NCBI GenBank assembly: GCA_017555905.1
Contig: JAFZFP010000029.1
Coordinates: 1 to 64,000 of the forward strand
Source of the DNA: Alistipes sp.
GTDB lineage: Bacteria; Bacteroidota; Bacteroidia; Bacteroidales; Rikenellaceae
DNA: 64,000 bases
Direction: 5' to 3'
Part shown: positions 36,369 to 44,836 of the stretch, piece after piece
How positions within the stretch are numbered: the first letter of the stretch is position 1
How the letters are laid out: each line of letters begins with the position of its first letter
Made by a program: the position numbers and the translations under genes
The notes under the pieces: generated by a model
What the model was told of the DNA's origin: nothing
Databases searched by the model: none
What the model saw: only the letters and a program-made list of their open reading frames with translations

Positions 36369-37691
36369 CTACAAATTGCCGAGTCGCTCATTCGCCTCAC
36401 GAATAATATTAAGCGTAGAGCTGTCCTCAACAAAGATTGAGTTGAGACCCTGCTGCTCCTGTGCTGGATCACCGGTATAGTCGTCACCTTTAGCCCAGTA
36501 CTCGTGGTCCTCGACATTAGTCTTAGCAAAGCCTCCCCAACTCCAGAAATTGCAACCTGCGAAGGGTCCATTGTTCTCTTTGTCGTTGAGAATGAGGTCG
36601 AAAACGAAGGTATAGTACTTATCGCGGCACACAACAGGGCTACCCTTGTGGAAGTCCATATTGTCGCGTGGCATACCGAACTCCTCAACCACCACAGGCT
36701 TGTTAATAGAGTGGCCGAGACCTATGTGCATATCGATATACTCCTTGGTATTTTGACAAGAGCGATCGAGATCTGCAACCATATTGTCGCCACGCATCCA
36801 CTTCCAATTGTAGGGCCATACGTGGCAGTTGATATATGATATCTCGTCGAGGGCGTGGATGCGCTCGCAGAGAGCCATATCCCACTCGCAACCGTAGAAG
36901 CCCTCAGAGCCTGTAGAGATCATATGGTTAGGGTCGAGCGAACGGATGAGTTTCGCTGAGGCCTCAATCCACTCAGCAAAGGCCTCCTTGTTGTCCTGCT
37001 CCTTGCTGCTGAAGGCACGAGGCTCGTTGCAAATCTGCCAAGAGAAGATCGCTGGGTCCTCGATGTATTTAATACCAGTATAGCGGTTGGTACGTGTGAT
37101 GATATAACGCAAATGATTAAAGAACAACTCCTTAGCGCGTTCATTACGCACAAACTCTCCAGCGAAAGCGTTGTACGAGAACCAGCCATCGACACGTGGC
37201 ACCAACACCGGAGTATTATTTGCCCAAGCCACATATTGTGTGTAACCACCACTCCACTCCCAAGCATTGTTGAAGTAGAGTACGGCAGTCATATTACGCT
37301 TGCCCAACTCCATCATAAGGAAGTCGAGACCAGCCAATACGTCGTCGTTATAGAGACCTGGCTCAGGCTGTAGGTTAGGCTCAATCTTACCCAAAAGACC
37401 ATTCTCTCCCTCACCACCAACAAGCACACGGAGGTTGTCGATACCGTGGGACTTCATAAAATCGAGCTCCCTAACGAGACGCTCACGGTTGCCACCCTCG
37501 CCCTCAGAGCCGAGGATTGCTCCATACCAGAAGTTTGTACCCACGAAATAGTATGGCTCACCATTGCGAATAAACTGTCCGTCCTTAACCGTAATAATGT
37601 TATCTACAGGGGATTTGCCAAACTCTGAGCATCCCACCAAAGCGACCATTGCCACGACTAAAAGGAGAAATAATCTTTTAAAATTCTTCAT
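36369..37691 (-). CDS. GH5 family beta-mannanase-like lipoprotein
   Basis: This 440-residue lipoprotein has lipobox LVGC (Cys21). The catalytic domain is a (beta/alpha)8 glycoside hydrolase of family 5, most like the mannanase subfamily 7: FVGTNFWYGAILG at the N-terminus, the acid/base Glu in QICNEPR and the nucleophile Glu in VVVEEFGMP. Conserved aromatics such as NCHVWPYNW line the cleft. It would cut beta-1,4-mannan or a related glycan at the cell surface or in the periplasm. There is no SusC/SusD pair, sugar transporter or regulator next to it, which is unusual for such an enzyme in Bacteroidales. It has its own promoter and terminator. Confidence 0.87.
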   Translation of the reverse strand: MKNFKRLFLLLVVAMVALVGCSEFGKSPVDNIITVKDGQFIRNGEPYYFVGTNFWYGAILGSEGEGGNRERLVRELDFMKSHGIDNLRVLVGGEGENGLLGKIEPNLQPEPGLYNDDVLAGLDFLMMELGKRNMTAVLYFNNAWEWSGGYTQYVAWANNTPVLVPRVDGWFSYNAFAGEFVRNERAKELFFNHLRYIITRTNRYTGIKYIEDPAIFSWQICNEPRAFSSKEQDNKEAFAEWIEASAKLIRSLDPNHMISTGSEGFYGCEWDMALCERIHALDEISYINCHVWPYNWKWMRGDNMVADLDRSCQNTKEYIDMHIGLGHSINKPVVVEEFGMPRDNMDFHKGSPVVCRDKYYTFVFDLILNDKENNGPFAGCNFWSWGGFAKTNVEDHEYWAKGDDYTGDPAQEQQGLNSIFVEDSSTLNIIREANERLGNL

Positions 37692-37723
37692 CTCTTTAAT
37701 ATTTTGTGTTTACTAATTTTTCA

Positions 37724-37751
37724 CAAAATTACACATTTTTCCCGATTACAA
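37724..37751 (-). promoter_or_regulatory. Promoter for the GH5 gene
   Basis: On the minus strand TAATTTTG (37724-37731) matches the -7 box, with a TTG at 37749-37751 only 17 bp upstream, shorter than the usual 19-21. The leader would be about 30 nt. Confidence 0.5.
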
Positions 37752-38030
37752 CACCATCCCCACAAAAAGTGATAATTATTTAGCCTCAAACCACCCACTT
37801 TTTCGACCATAGCGAGGGTGCTTCGCCACACGATTTTTCCGACTACAAAGGTGTAAATATTTTTTAAAAATGGTGGCTCTTAGATTTGTATTTTTTCGTG
37901 GGAATATATAATTTTGTAGGGTGAAATTGCAGACATATCCCCAAATGACAAATTGGAATCAACTAATTGTCTGAGTATCACATATTTACAATATTGCACA
38001 AACACTATTTTTTGCACTATAACGCAACGT
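37752..38030 (+). other. Intergenic region and murG leader
   Basis: The gap between GH5 and murG has no gene. It holds the GH5 promoter on one strand and the murG promoter on the other, followed by a murG leader of about 110 nt. A start codon at 37953 in frame with murG would add 26 residues unlike MurG, so it is not used. No riboswitch is recognised in the leader. Confidence 0.5.
37884..37916 (+). promoter_or_regulatory. Promoter for the murG operon
   Basis: TTTG (37884-37887), a 21-bp spacer and TAATTTTG (37909-37916). It is the only promoter I see before the murG-ftsZ run. Confidence 0.6.
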
Positions 38031-39137
38031 ATGAAACGAATAATTTTGTCGGGCGGAGGTACCGGCGGACATATATACCCTGCTATCGCTGTGGCAGAGG
38101 CCCTAAAGCGCAAATATAACGAGGATGTAGAGATACTTTTTGTGGGTGCTGAAGGAAAGATGGAGATGGAGAAAGTTCCAGCCTTGGGCTACCGCATCGA
38201 GAGCCTCCCCGTGGTGGGTCTCCAGCGCCGTTTTGAACTCGCCAACTTGACCATTCCATTTAGGCTCGTGGCAAGTATCCGTCGTGCCAAGCGCATAATC
38301 CGCGAGTTTGGTGCAGACATCGTTGTCGGCTTTGGTGGCTACGCCTCAGCCCCTATCCTTTGGGCGGCCCAGCGTCTCGGCATCCCCACAATTATTCAGG
38401 AGCAGAACTCATACGCAGGTCTCACCAATAAGTTGCTCTCGAAGCGTGCCAAGCGCATCTGTGTTGCTTACGACAAGATGGAGCGTTTCTTCCCCAAGGA
38501 GCGTATCGTAATGACAGGAAATCCTTTGCGAGGCCGATTCTCGACAAACAACGACCGCAAGGATGCACTCGCACACTATGGTTTCAATGAGGAGTTGCCC
38601 GTAGTATTGGTTGTGGGTGGCTCACTTGGCACTCGTACCCTCAACGAGATGATGAAGGCCTGGATACTCACTCTCAATGGCACAGCCCCAGTGCAGGTAA
38701 TCTGGCAGACAGGTAAGTTCTACGAGAGCGAGATGAAGGAGTTCCTCGCCCAGCATCCCACAGCGAACATCTGGCAGGGTGCATTCATCGAGCGTATGGA
38801 CTACGCCTACGGTGCTGCCGACGTGGTGCTTTCACGCAGTGGTGCTTGCACCGTATCGGAGTTGTGCTTGGTGGCTAAGCCTACCATCTTCGTTCCATCG
38901 CCCAATGTGGCTGAGGACCACCAGACAAAGAATGCTATGGCCTTGGTGGAGAAGGGTGCAGCAGAGATTGTGCGCGACAGCGAGGCTGTGGAGCGAGGTA
39001 TGCGTGAGGCTGTGGCCCTCGCCCTCGACGCAGAGCGCCGTGAGCAGCTATCAGCAAATATCGCCTCGTTGGCTATCAGCGACTCAGCAGAGCGTGTAGT
39101 AATGGAGATTGAGGCGCTACTAACCGCCACAAAATAG
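38031..39137 (+). CDS. murG: UDP-GlcNAc:lipid I N-acetylglucosaminyltransferase
   Basis: This 368-residue peripheral membrane enzyme converts lipid I to lipid II on the inner face of the membrane. The donor-site loop GGGTGGHIYPA (8-18), GFGGYASAP and IIQEQNSYAGLTNK are MurG hallmarks. In the C-terminal domain VGGSLGTRTLN and SRSGACTVSEL are conserved. The start at 38031 (MKRIILSGGG) fits the family. murC follows after 8 bp. The earlier dcw genes (mraY, murD, ftsW) that normally precede murG are absent; a GH5 gene on the other strand lies upstream instead. Confidence 0.96.
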   Translation: MKRIILSGGGTGGHIYPAIAVAEALKRKYNEDVEILFVGAEGKMEMEKVPALGYRIESLPVVGLQRRFELANLTIPFRLVASIRRAKRIIREFGADIVVGFGGYASAPILWAAQRLGIPTIIQEQNSYAGLTNKLLSKRAKRICVAYDKMERFFPKERIVMTGNPLRGRFSTNNDRKDALAHYGFNEELPVVLVVGGSLGTRTLNEMMKAWILTLNGTAPVQVIWQTGKFYESEMKEFLAQHPTANIWQGAFIERMDYAYGAADVVLSRSGACTVSELCLVAKPTIFVPSPNVAEDHQTKNAMALVEKGAAEIVRDSEAVERGMREAVALALDAERREQLSANIASLAISDSAERVVMEIEALLTATK

Positions 39138-39145
39138 GTTTTAGA

Positions 39146-40537
39146 ATGGAAAAGCAGTTTTCGAATATATACTTCTTGGGCATCGGAGGTATCGGTATGA
39201 GTGCCATTGCCCGCTACTTCCTCCACGAGGGGTATGCTGTGGCAGGTTACGACCTCACGGCAACACCTCTGACTCGTGCCTTGGAGGCCGAGGGTGCATC
39301 GGTACACTACGACGACAACCCCGACCTCATCCCCGAGACTATGCGCAATCCCGAGAACACATTGGTAGTACTCACCCCTGCCATTCCTCACGACCACAAG
39401 GAGTGGGCGTGGCTCAGAGAGCAGGGCTTCACCATCGAGAAGCGCTCGCAGATGCTCGGACACCTGAGCGTCGGTAAGCTCGTGATGGCCGTTGCTGGCA
39501 CTCACGGCAAGACCACCACTTCGACGATGGCCTCGTGGCTAAACCACTGCACAGGCGAGGGCAGCGCCTTCCTTGGAGGTATCTCGCGCAACTTCGCCTC
39601 TAACCTCGTCTTGGGCCAGGGACGACGCCTCGTTGTGGAGGCCGACGAGTACGACCGCTCATTCCTACGCCTACACCCCGACGTGGCGGTAATTACTGCA
39701 ACGGATGCCGACCACCTCGACATCTACGGCACTCCAGAGGCTATGGTTAAGGCCTTCGAGGAGTTCGCCTCACAGATAAAAGAGGGCGGCACGCTAATCG
39801 TTAAGCAGGGGGTAGTGATAGATTTCGATAACACAGCGCGTCAAATATATAGATACTCTTGCGACAAGGGGGGCGACTTCCACGCCGAGAACATAGAACT
39901 CATCGAGGGCGGACACTACCGCTACGACATAGTTCTTCCCGATGGACGCATCGAGGGCTGCCGTCTCGGCATCTTGGGCAAGATACATATCGAGAACTCC
40001 ATTGCTGCAGTAGCAATGCTATGGGCAGCAGCACGTATCGAGGGCAAGGAGTTTGATAAGGAGGCTGTACGTCGAGGCCTCGACAGTTTCGAGGGTGTCA
40101 AGCGCCGTATGGAGGTCTACCTCAACACCCCCGAGCAGGTATATATCGACGACTACGCCCACCACCCCGAGGAGTTGAGGGCTACGATGACATCGTTACG
40201 AGGCATATTCCCTAATCGCAAGATTACGGCGGTATTCCAGCCCCACCTCTACACTCGCACACGCGACTTCGCTACGGAGTTCTCCGAGGTATTGTCGATG
40301 GCCGACAGGGTGCTTATGGTGCCTATCTACCCTGCTCGCGAGTTACCAATCGAGGGTGTGACATCCGAACTCATCGGACGCAACCTCACCACCGAGTGGC
40401 AGATGGTCGAGCGCGACGACATAGCCTCAACACTCAAGAGTCTCGACACCGACGTTGTAGTGACCTTTGGTGCGGGCAATATCGACGTGGTGTGTAGCGC
40501 TGTAGCCGAGACTCTCAAGGACAAGTGTAACAGATAG
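39146..40537 (+). CDS. murC: UDP-N-acetylmuramate--L-alanine ligase
   Basis: This 463-residue cytosolic ligase adds L-alanine to UDP-MurNAc, the first step of the peptide stem. It has the N-terminal Rossmann motif FLGIGGIGMSAIARY, the ATP loop AVAGTHGKTTTSTMAS, EADEYDRSFL and DDYAHHPEEL of the C-terminal domain. The length is normal. It sits between murG and ftsQ with gaps of 8 and 14 bp. Confidence 0.97.
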   Translation: MEKQFSNIYFLGIGGIGMSAIARYFLHEGYAVAGYDLTATPLTRALEAEGASVHYDDNPDLIPETMRNPENTLVVLTPAIPHDHKEWAWLREQGFTIEKRSQMLGHLSVGKLVMAVAGTHGKTTTSTMASWLNHCTGEGSAFLGGISRNFASNLVLGQGRRLVVEADEYDRSFLRLHPDVAVITATDADHLDIYGTPEAMVKAFEEFASQIKEGGTLIVKQGVVIDFDNTARQIYRYSCDKGGDFHAENIELIEGGHYRYDIVLPDGRIEGCRLGILGKIHIENSIAAVAMLWAAARIEGKEFDKEAVRRGLDSFEGVKRRMEVYLNTPEQVYIDDYAHHPEELRATMTSLRGIFPNRKITAVFQPHLYTRTRDFATEFSEVLSMADRVLMVPIYPARELPIEGVTSELIGRNLTTEWQMVERDDIASTLKSLDTDVVVTFGAGNIDVVCSAVAETLKDKCNR

Positions 40538-40551
40538 TAGTTTAGGGCGTT

Positions 40552-41643
40552 ATGTGGCAGAAGGTTGGCAAAGGCATAGGTTTCGTACTTCTCTGGGTGC
40601 TTATCATCGTGGTTGTGATAAGTGCTGAGCGACTTGCGACCAAGCACAACAAGAGTGTGCCCGTCACCACCATCGAGATAGACATCGAGGGAGGTGGCGA
40701 CAACCCTCTCATCGACCAGACATCGCTCTTAGAGTGGTTTGGCCAGCACGGCATCACACCCATAGGTAGTGTGATTGACAACGTGGACATCGCCACCATA
40801 GAGCAGACCATCACCAACCACAATGCCGTGGCCGAAGCCAACGTCTTTGTCACCTACGATGGCGAGATGGAGGTGGAGATAACACAGCGAGAGCCAATCG
40901 CACGCTTGCGCATCTCGGGATATGATATGTACCTCACACGTGAGGGCTATCTCCTGCCTGCCAAGGATGTCTATGCCGTGCACGTTCCCGTGATTACGGG
41001 TTCGTTCAAACCGCTGTTCAAGAGCGACTTCATAGGCTATGCCAAGGATGTGGCACTCGACTCTATCGCTATGCTCGACAAACATATCGCGACCCTTGAG
41101 GATGATAAGTTGCCCCACTACCGCGACCTCATCGCCAACAACAAGCAGTTGCGCAGTGTGAAGCGTGCGGCCCCAAAGAAGAGTATCTTCGACTCGAAGG
41201 CCGAGTTCGACATATTGTACTCAGCCTATAAGGAGGGGCTCAGCAAGGCCACCGAGGATTATAGCAACAACAAGCGTCGCATCAATAGTGCTATAGCGGC
41301 TCTGGGCCAGGCACAGGAGGATGCTCGCAAGAAGCAACATACCATCCGCAACCACTCGACAGACTTCGAGGCTTTGGTGGAGTTGCTTACATTTATTGGC
41401 GAGGACGAGTTCTGGAATGCAGAGATAGTTCAAATTATCGCCTCGGGAGGTGGTAGTGAGCCTCTCCAACTCGCCATTATCCCTCGTTCGGGTCGCTTCA
41501 CCGTAGACCTCGGCACGATGGAAAACCTCGTAGAGAAACTCAACAAACTGCGTCGTTTCTACGAGAATGGTCTCAACAACGTCGGCTGGGACAAGTATCG
41601 CAACATTAGTCTGCGCTACAGAGGTCAGGTGGTATGTAGATAA
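40552..41643 (+). CDS. ftsQ: Cell division protein FtsQ-like, with a long insert
   Basis: This 363-residue protein has a single N-terminal membrane span (about 9-25) and a periplasmic part. The POTRA-like region (about 36-112) ends in VEITQREPIARLRI, and the beta domain continues with LTREGYLLPA. Bacteroidota FtsQ proteins are usually about 240-280 residues. Here about 115 extra residues (about 155-270), charged and probably helical, sit inside the beta domain before the conserved segment LVELLTFIGEDEFWNAEIVQI. FtsQ scaffolds the FtsB/FtsL complex of the divisome. The position between murC and ftsA supports the name. Confidence 0.88.
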   Translation: MWQKVGKGIGFVLLWVLIIVVVISAERLATKHNKSVPVTTIEIDIEGGGDNPLIDQTSLLEWFGQHGITPIGSVIDNVDIATIEQTITNHNAVAEANVFVTYDGEMEVEITQREPIARLRISGYDMYLTREGYLLPAKDVYAVHVPVITGSFKPLFKSDFIGYAKDVALDSIAMLDKHIATLEDDKLPHYRDLIANNKQLRSVKRAAPKKSIFDSKAEFDILYSAYKEGLSKATEDYSNNKRRINSAIAALGQAQEDARKKQHTIRNHSTDFEALVELLTFIGEDEFWNAEIVQIIASGGGSEPLQLAIIPRSGRFTVDLGTMENLVEKLNKLRRFYENGLNNVGWDKYRNISLRYRGQVVCR

Positions 41644-41711
41644 CACCCCGACTATAGGACATCGCAGGTCGATGGACAGAGAGTGTGTATGGAAGTGACG
41701 AGTGACCAACC

Positions 41712-41732
41712 GAAAGAGAGTTACTCTCTCGC
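41712..41732 (+). promoter_or_regulatory. Small hairpin in the ftsQ-ftsA gap
   Basis: The 136-bp gap between ftsQ and ftsA contains AGAGAG TTA CTCTCT, a short perfect stem without a following T run. It might attenuate or stabilise the transcript, but no promoter box is clear in the gap. Confidence 0.3.
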
Positions 41733-41779
41733 GCACACCGAATTAGGATAGGAAAGATAAATAAAAAACGGATAGAACA

Positions 41780-43381
41780 ATGAAAGGTAAACAGATTGTA
41801 GCAATTGATATCGGCTCTACGAATGTAGTTATGGCCGTAGGCTCCGTAGAGGAGGGAGACCAGATTGAGATATTGGGTGTCGCATCCGAGCCTGTGACCG
41901 GTGTTAATGCAGGTCGCATAGAGAATAGTGAGACCGTGGGTCGTGCCGTACGTGCCGTGAAGGAGCGTCTCGAGAACAGCCTCGGCATCAAGATTACAGA
42001 GGCCTACGCAGGTCTCTCAGGAGAGTATATCCGCTGTGTTCCCGTCACCGACCACGTATATGTTCAGGATGAGCAGGGCAACGGCTGCAACCAGATTACC
42101 GAGCGAGACCTTGAGAGTCTCGACCGCCGTATGCAGAGCGTGAAACTCCCCGACAACAAGGAGGAGATTATCACCAAGGAGCCTCTCTGCTTCAAGGTCG
42201 ATGATAAGGAGGTACGCGAGCCTGTGGGTGCCTATGGCCGTGTGCTTGCAGGAACCTACAACTTCATCCTCTGCGACCACGAGATGCGTGAGCGCCTTAT
42301 GCACTGCTTGCTCAAGCAGGATATTACCGTGAAGCGCTTCGTACCTAACGCCCTTGTGTCACACCTCGGTATCACCAACACCGAGGATATGGAGGAGGGT
42401 GCTATCGTCATCAACCTCGGTGGTGGCATCACCGACGTTACGGTGCTTAACAACGGCAAGGTGCGCTACATCGCATCTATTCCTATCGGTATGGATATCA
42501 TCAACGACGACATCCGCGCCTACGGCATCACTGGCTCATACATCGAGAGCCTCAAGGTGCAGTATGGTTGTGCCATAGCGGAGAATGCTGTGGACGACAA
42601 GATCTCTTTCAACCAGGCTCGCAAGGGTACTACCAAGAGCATCCGTCGTCGTAACCTCGCACGCATCATCGAGGAGCGCTTGAAGGAGATTTGCGAGTGG
42701 GTAAAGCGCGAGATTAAGGAGGCTAACTGCCGTCCTCGCTTCGCCCCTGTGGTATTCCTCACTGGTGGTGGTGCAGAACTCCCATTTATAGAGGCACTCT
42801 TCGCCCGCGAACTCGGCTACGACGAGGTGCGCTCAGTATATCCTGAGTATGGCTTCACCGAGAATAGCCTCGGCGAGAAGGTAGATAACCGCGCCTTTGC
42901 GACAATCCTTTCGCTCTTGCTCTACGGCTCTAATATCGGCTGTTGCAGTGTTGCGGAGCGCCCTGTGGTATATACTACCCCAGAGCCAAAGCCTACGCCT
43001 CGCACCCCTAACAACCCTTACGGTCAGGGCAACGAGGAGCGTGAGACACGCATACCAAAGCCAACCCCACGCCCAATCCCAACCCCAACTCCTACCCCTA
43101 AGCCTACACCAACCAACAATGGCGAGGAGAAGGAGCATAACGACGAGGTAAAGGAGGAGGTGCCAACAAGACCTCTAAACCCAATCATCCCTACTCCAAC
43201 GCCAAAGCCTGAGACAAAGGAGGAGAGCAAGGAGGATAAGAAGGGTGACCAGAAGGAGGATACTAAAGACGAGGAGTTCGATATCGAGACTCAACCTAAA
43301 TCTAAGGGCTTCAAGGGCTGGTTTACTAAAGCCATCAGTTCGTTGGGCGACACATTCGCTGGCAAGGACGAGGAGTATTAA
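41780..43381 (+). CDS. ftsA: Cell division protein FtsA with extended C-terminal linker
   Basis: This 533-residue actin-like protein tethers FtsZ to the membrane. The ATPase core (1 to about 390) has IDIGSTNVVMAVG (phosphate 1), NLGGGITDVTVL (phosphate 2) and FLTGGGAELPFIEALF (adenosine). After that comes a Pro/Thr/Lys/Glu-rich, surely disordered linker of about 105 residues (about 400-505). An amphipathic helix at the very end (about 508-526, GFKGWFTKAISSLGDTF) is the expected membrane anchor. Typical FtsA proteins are about 420 residues, so the linker explains the added length. Confidence 0.95.
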   Translation: MKGKQIVAIDIGSTNVVMAVGSVEEGDQIEILGVASEPVTGVNAGRIENSETVGRAVRAVKERLENSLGIKITEAYAGLSGEYIRCVPVTDHVYVQDEQGNGCNQITERDLESLDRRMQSVKLPDNKEEIITKEPLCFKVDDKEVREPVGAYGRVLAGTYNFILCDHEMRERLMHCLLKQDITVKRFVPNALVSHLGITNTEDMEEGAIVINLGGGITDVTVLNNGKVRYIASIPIGMDIINDDIRAYGITGSYIESLKVQYGCAIAENAVDDKISFNQARKGTTKSIRRRNLARIIEERLKEICEWVKREIKEANCRPRFAPVVFLTGGGAELPFIEALFARELGYDEVRSVYPEYGFTENSLGEKVDNRAFATILSLLLYGSNIGCCSVAERPVVYTTPEPKPTPRTPNNPYGQGNEERETRIPKPTPRPIPTPTPTPKPTPTNNGEEKEHNDEVKEEVPTRPLNPIIPTPTPKPETKEESKEDKKGDQKEDTKDEEFDIETQPKSKGFKGWFTKAISSLGDTFAGKDEEY

Positions 43382-43428
43382 TCTTTACTTAACACATTAC
43401 TTATCATATAGTTAAAACAAGTACGACT

Positions 43429-44811
43429 ATGAGCGACTATACATATAACAACACCCCAAATAGCGAAATTGACGACCTCGCCTTGGCCGTCAGCGGTGGC
43501 AAACTCTCGGATCTCAAACTCGACAGCAGTTCGATGATTATGGTCATCGGTGTCGGTGGTGCTGGTGGCAACGCCGTAAACCACATGCAGGATTTGGAGA
43601 TATCGGGCGTGAACTTCGTGGTGTGTAACACCGATAAGCAGGCATTGGAGAACTGCCGCGTAGGCAACAAGATTCAGATTGGCCCAGGTCTCGGTGCTGG
43701 TAACGACCCAGAGAAGGGTCGTAAACTCGCCCTCGAGAGTGAGGAGCAGTTGCGCGACTTGCTCGACACCTCAGGCGTGCGTATGCTCTTCATCGCAGCA
43801 GGTATGGGTGGTGGTACTGGTACTGGTGCTTCGCCCGTCATTGCAAAGATTGCTCACGAGTTGAATATCCTCACCGTAGCCGTAGTGACTATGCCACTGG
43901 TGATGGAGGGTAATGGCCGTTTCAATAACGCGGTGAAGGGTCTCAACGAGTTGAACAAATATGTGGACTCGCTCCTTATCATCGAGAACGAGCGCGTACG
44001 TGAGCAGTATGGTAATCTTCCACTTAAGGAGGCATTCGGTCGTGCCGACGACGTGCTTGGTATGGCGACTAAGGGTATCGCAGAACTTATCACCGTAGAT
44101 TGGGCTTTGGTACGTGTGGACTTCGCCGATGTCGAGAAGGTTATGCGTGGTAGTGGTCGCGCCCACATGTCGGTAGTGAAGAAGAGTGGCGAGAATCGCG
44201 CCTTGGAGGCTGCTAAGGAGGCCCTCGAATCATCACTCATCGACGACAACCACATCTCTGGTGCTAAGAGCATCTTGCTCAGTTACTCCGTGAAGGATAT
44301 CGACACCCTCACCCACGACGATATCACAGTGGCGATGAAGTATATCCAGGAGTGCGCACGTTACAAGGATGAGAATGGCGACCTCCACATGGCAGATATC
44401 ATCTGGGGTGCAAGCCAGAAGCACACCTTGGAGGATGACGAGTTGGAGATTGTAGTTGTTGCTACGGGCTTCGCCGATGGCAACGAACTCAAGATTAAGA
44501 CCGAGTACGTAAACCCTGACTTCGACACTCCATTCGAGCAACCTAAGGAGGAGGTTACGGCGCAGACTCCCGTGGTGGAGCAGGCCCCAATCAAGGAGCC
44601 TACCATCATCCATCAGGAACCTGTGGTAATAACAGCCCCTAAGGACAGATACAAGAACATAGCAACCCAGAAGCGTGAGCCAGCCTACGTGCGCAACAAC
44701 GCCACCTTCTTGGACGAGAGCGAGAATACCGCTACGACAACCTTCCAGCCTGCACGTCGCAACGAGCAGGAGGAGAGTTCAGACCTCGGTGGCTCACTCT
44801 TCCAGAACTAA
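43429..44811 (+). CDS. ftsZ: Cell division protein FtsZ
   Basis: This 460-residue tubulin-like GTPase forms the division ring. The GTP-binding segments are IGVGGAGGNAVNHM, the tubulin signature GMGGGTGTGASPVIA, and the synergy-loop region with VDFADVEKVM. The core ends near residue 345 and a Pro/Glu-rich variable linker follows. REPAYVRNNATFLDES near the C-terminus is likely the conserved tail that contacts FtsA, though other residues follow it. It starts 47 bp after ftsA. Confidence 0.98.
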   Translation: MSDYTYNNTPNSEIDDLALAVSGGKLSDLKLDSSSMIMVIGVGGAGGNAVNHMQDLEISGVNFVVCNTDKQALENCRVGNKIQIGPGLGAGNDPEKGRKLALESEEQLRDLLDTSGVRMLFIAAGMGGGTGTGASPVIAKIAHELNILTVAVVTMPLVMEGNGRFNNAVKGLNELNKYVDSLLIIENERVREQYGNLPLKEAFGRADDVLGMATKGIAELITVDWALVRVDFADVEKVMRGSGRAHMSVVKKSGENRALEAAKEALESSLIDDNHISGAKSILLSYSVKDIDTLTHDDITVAMKYIQECARYKDENGDLHMADIIWGASQKHTLEDDELEIVVVATGFADGNELKIKTEYVNPDFDTPFEQPKEEVTAQTPVVEQAPIKEPTIIHQEPVVITAPKDRYKNIATQKREPAYVRNNATFLDESENTATTTFQPARRNEQEESSDLGGSLFQN

Positions 44812-44836
44812 ACTAAGAACGACAGAGCATTAACGA

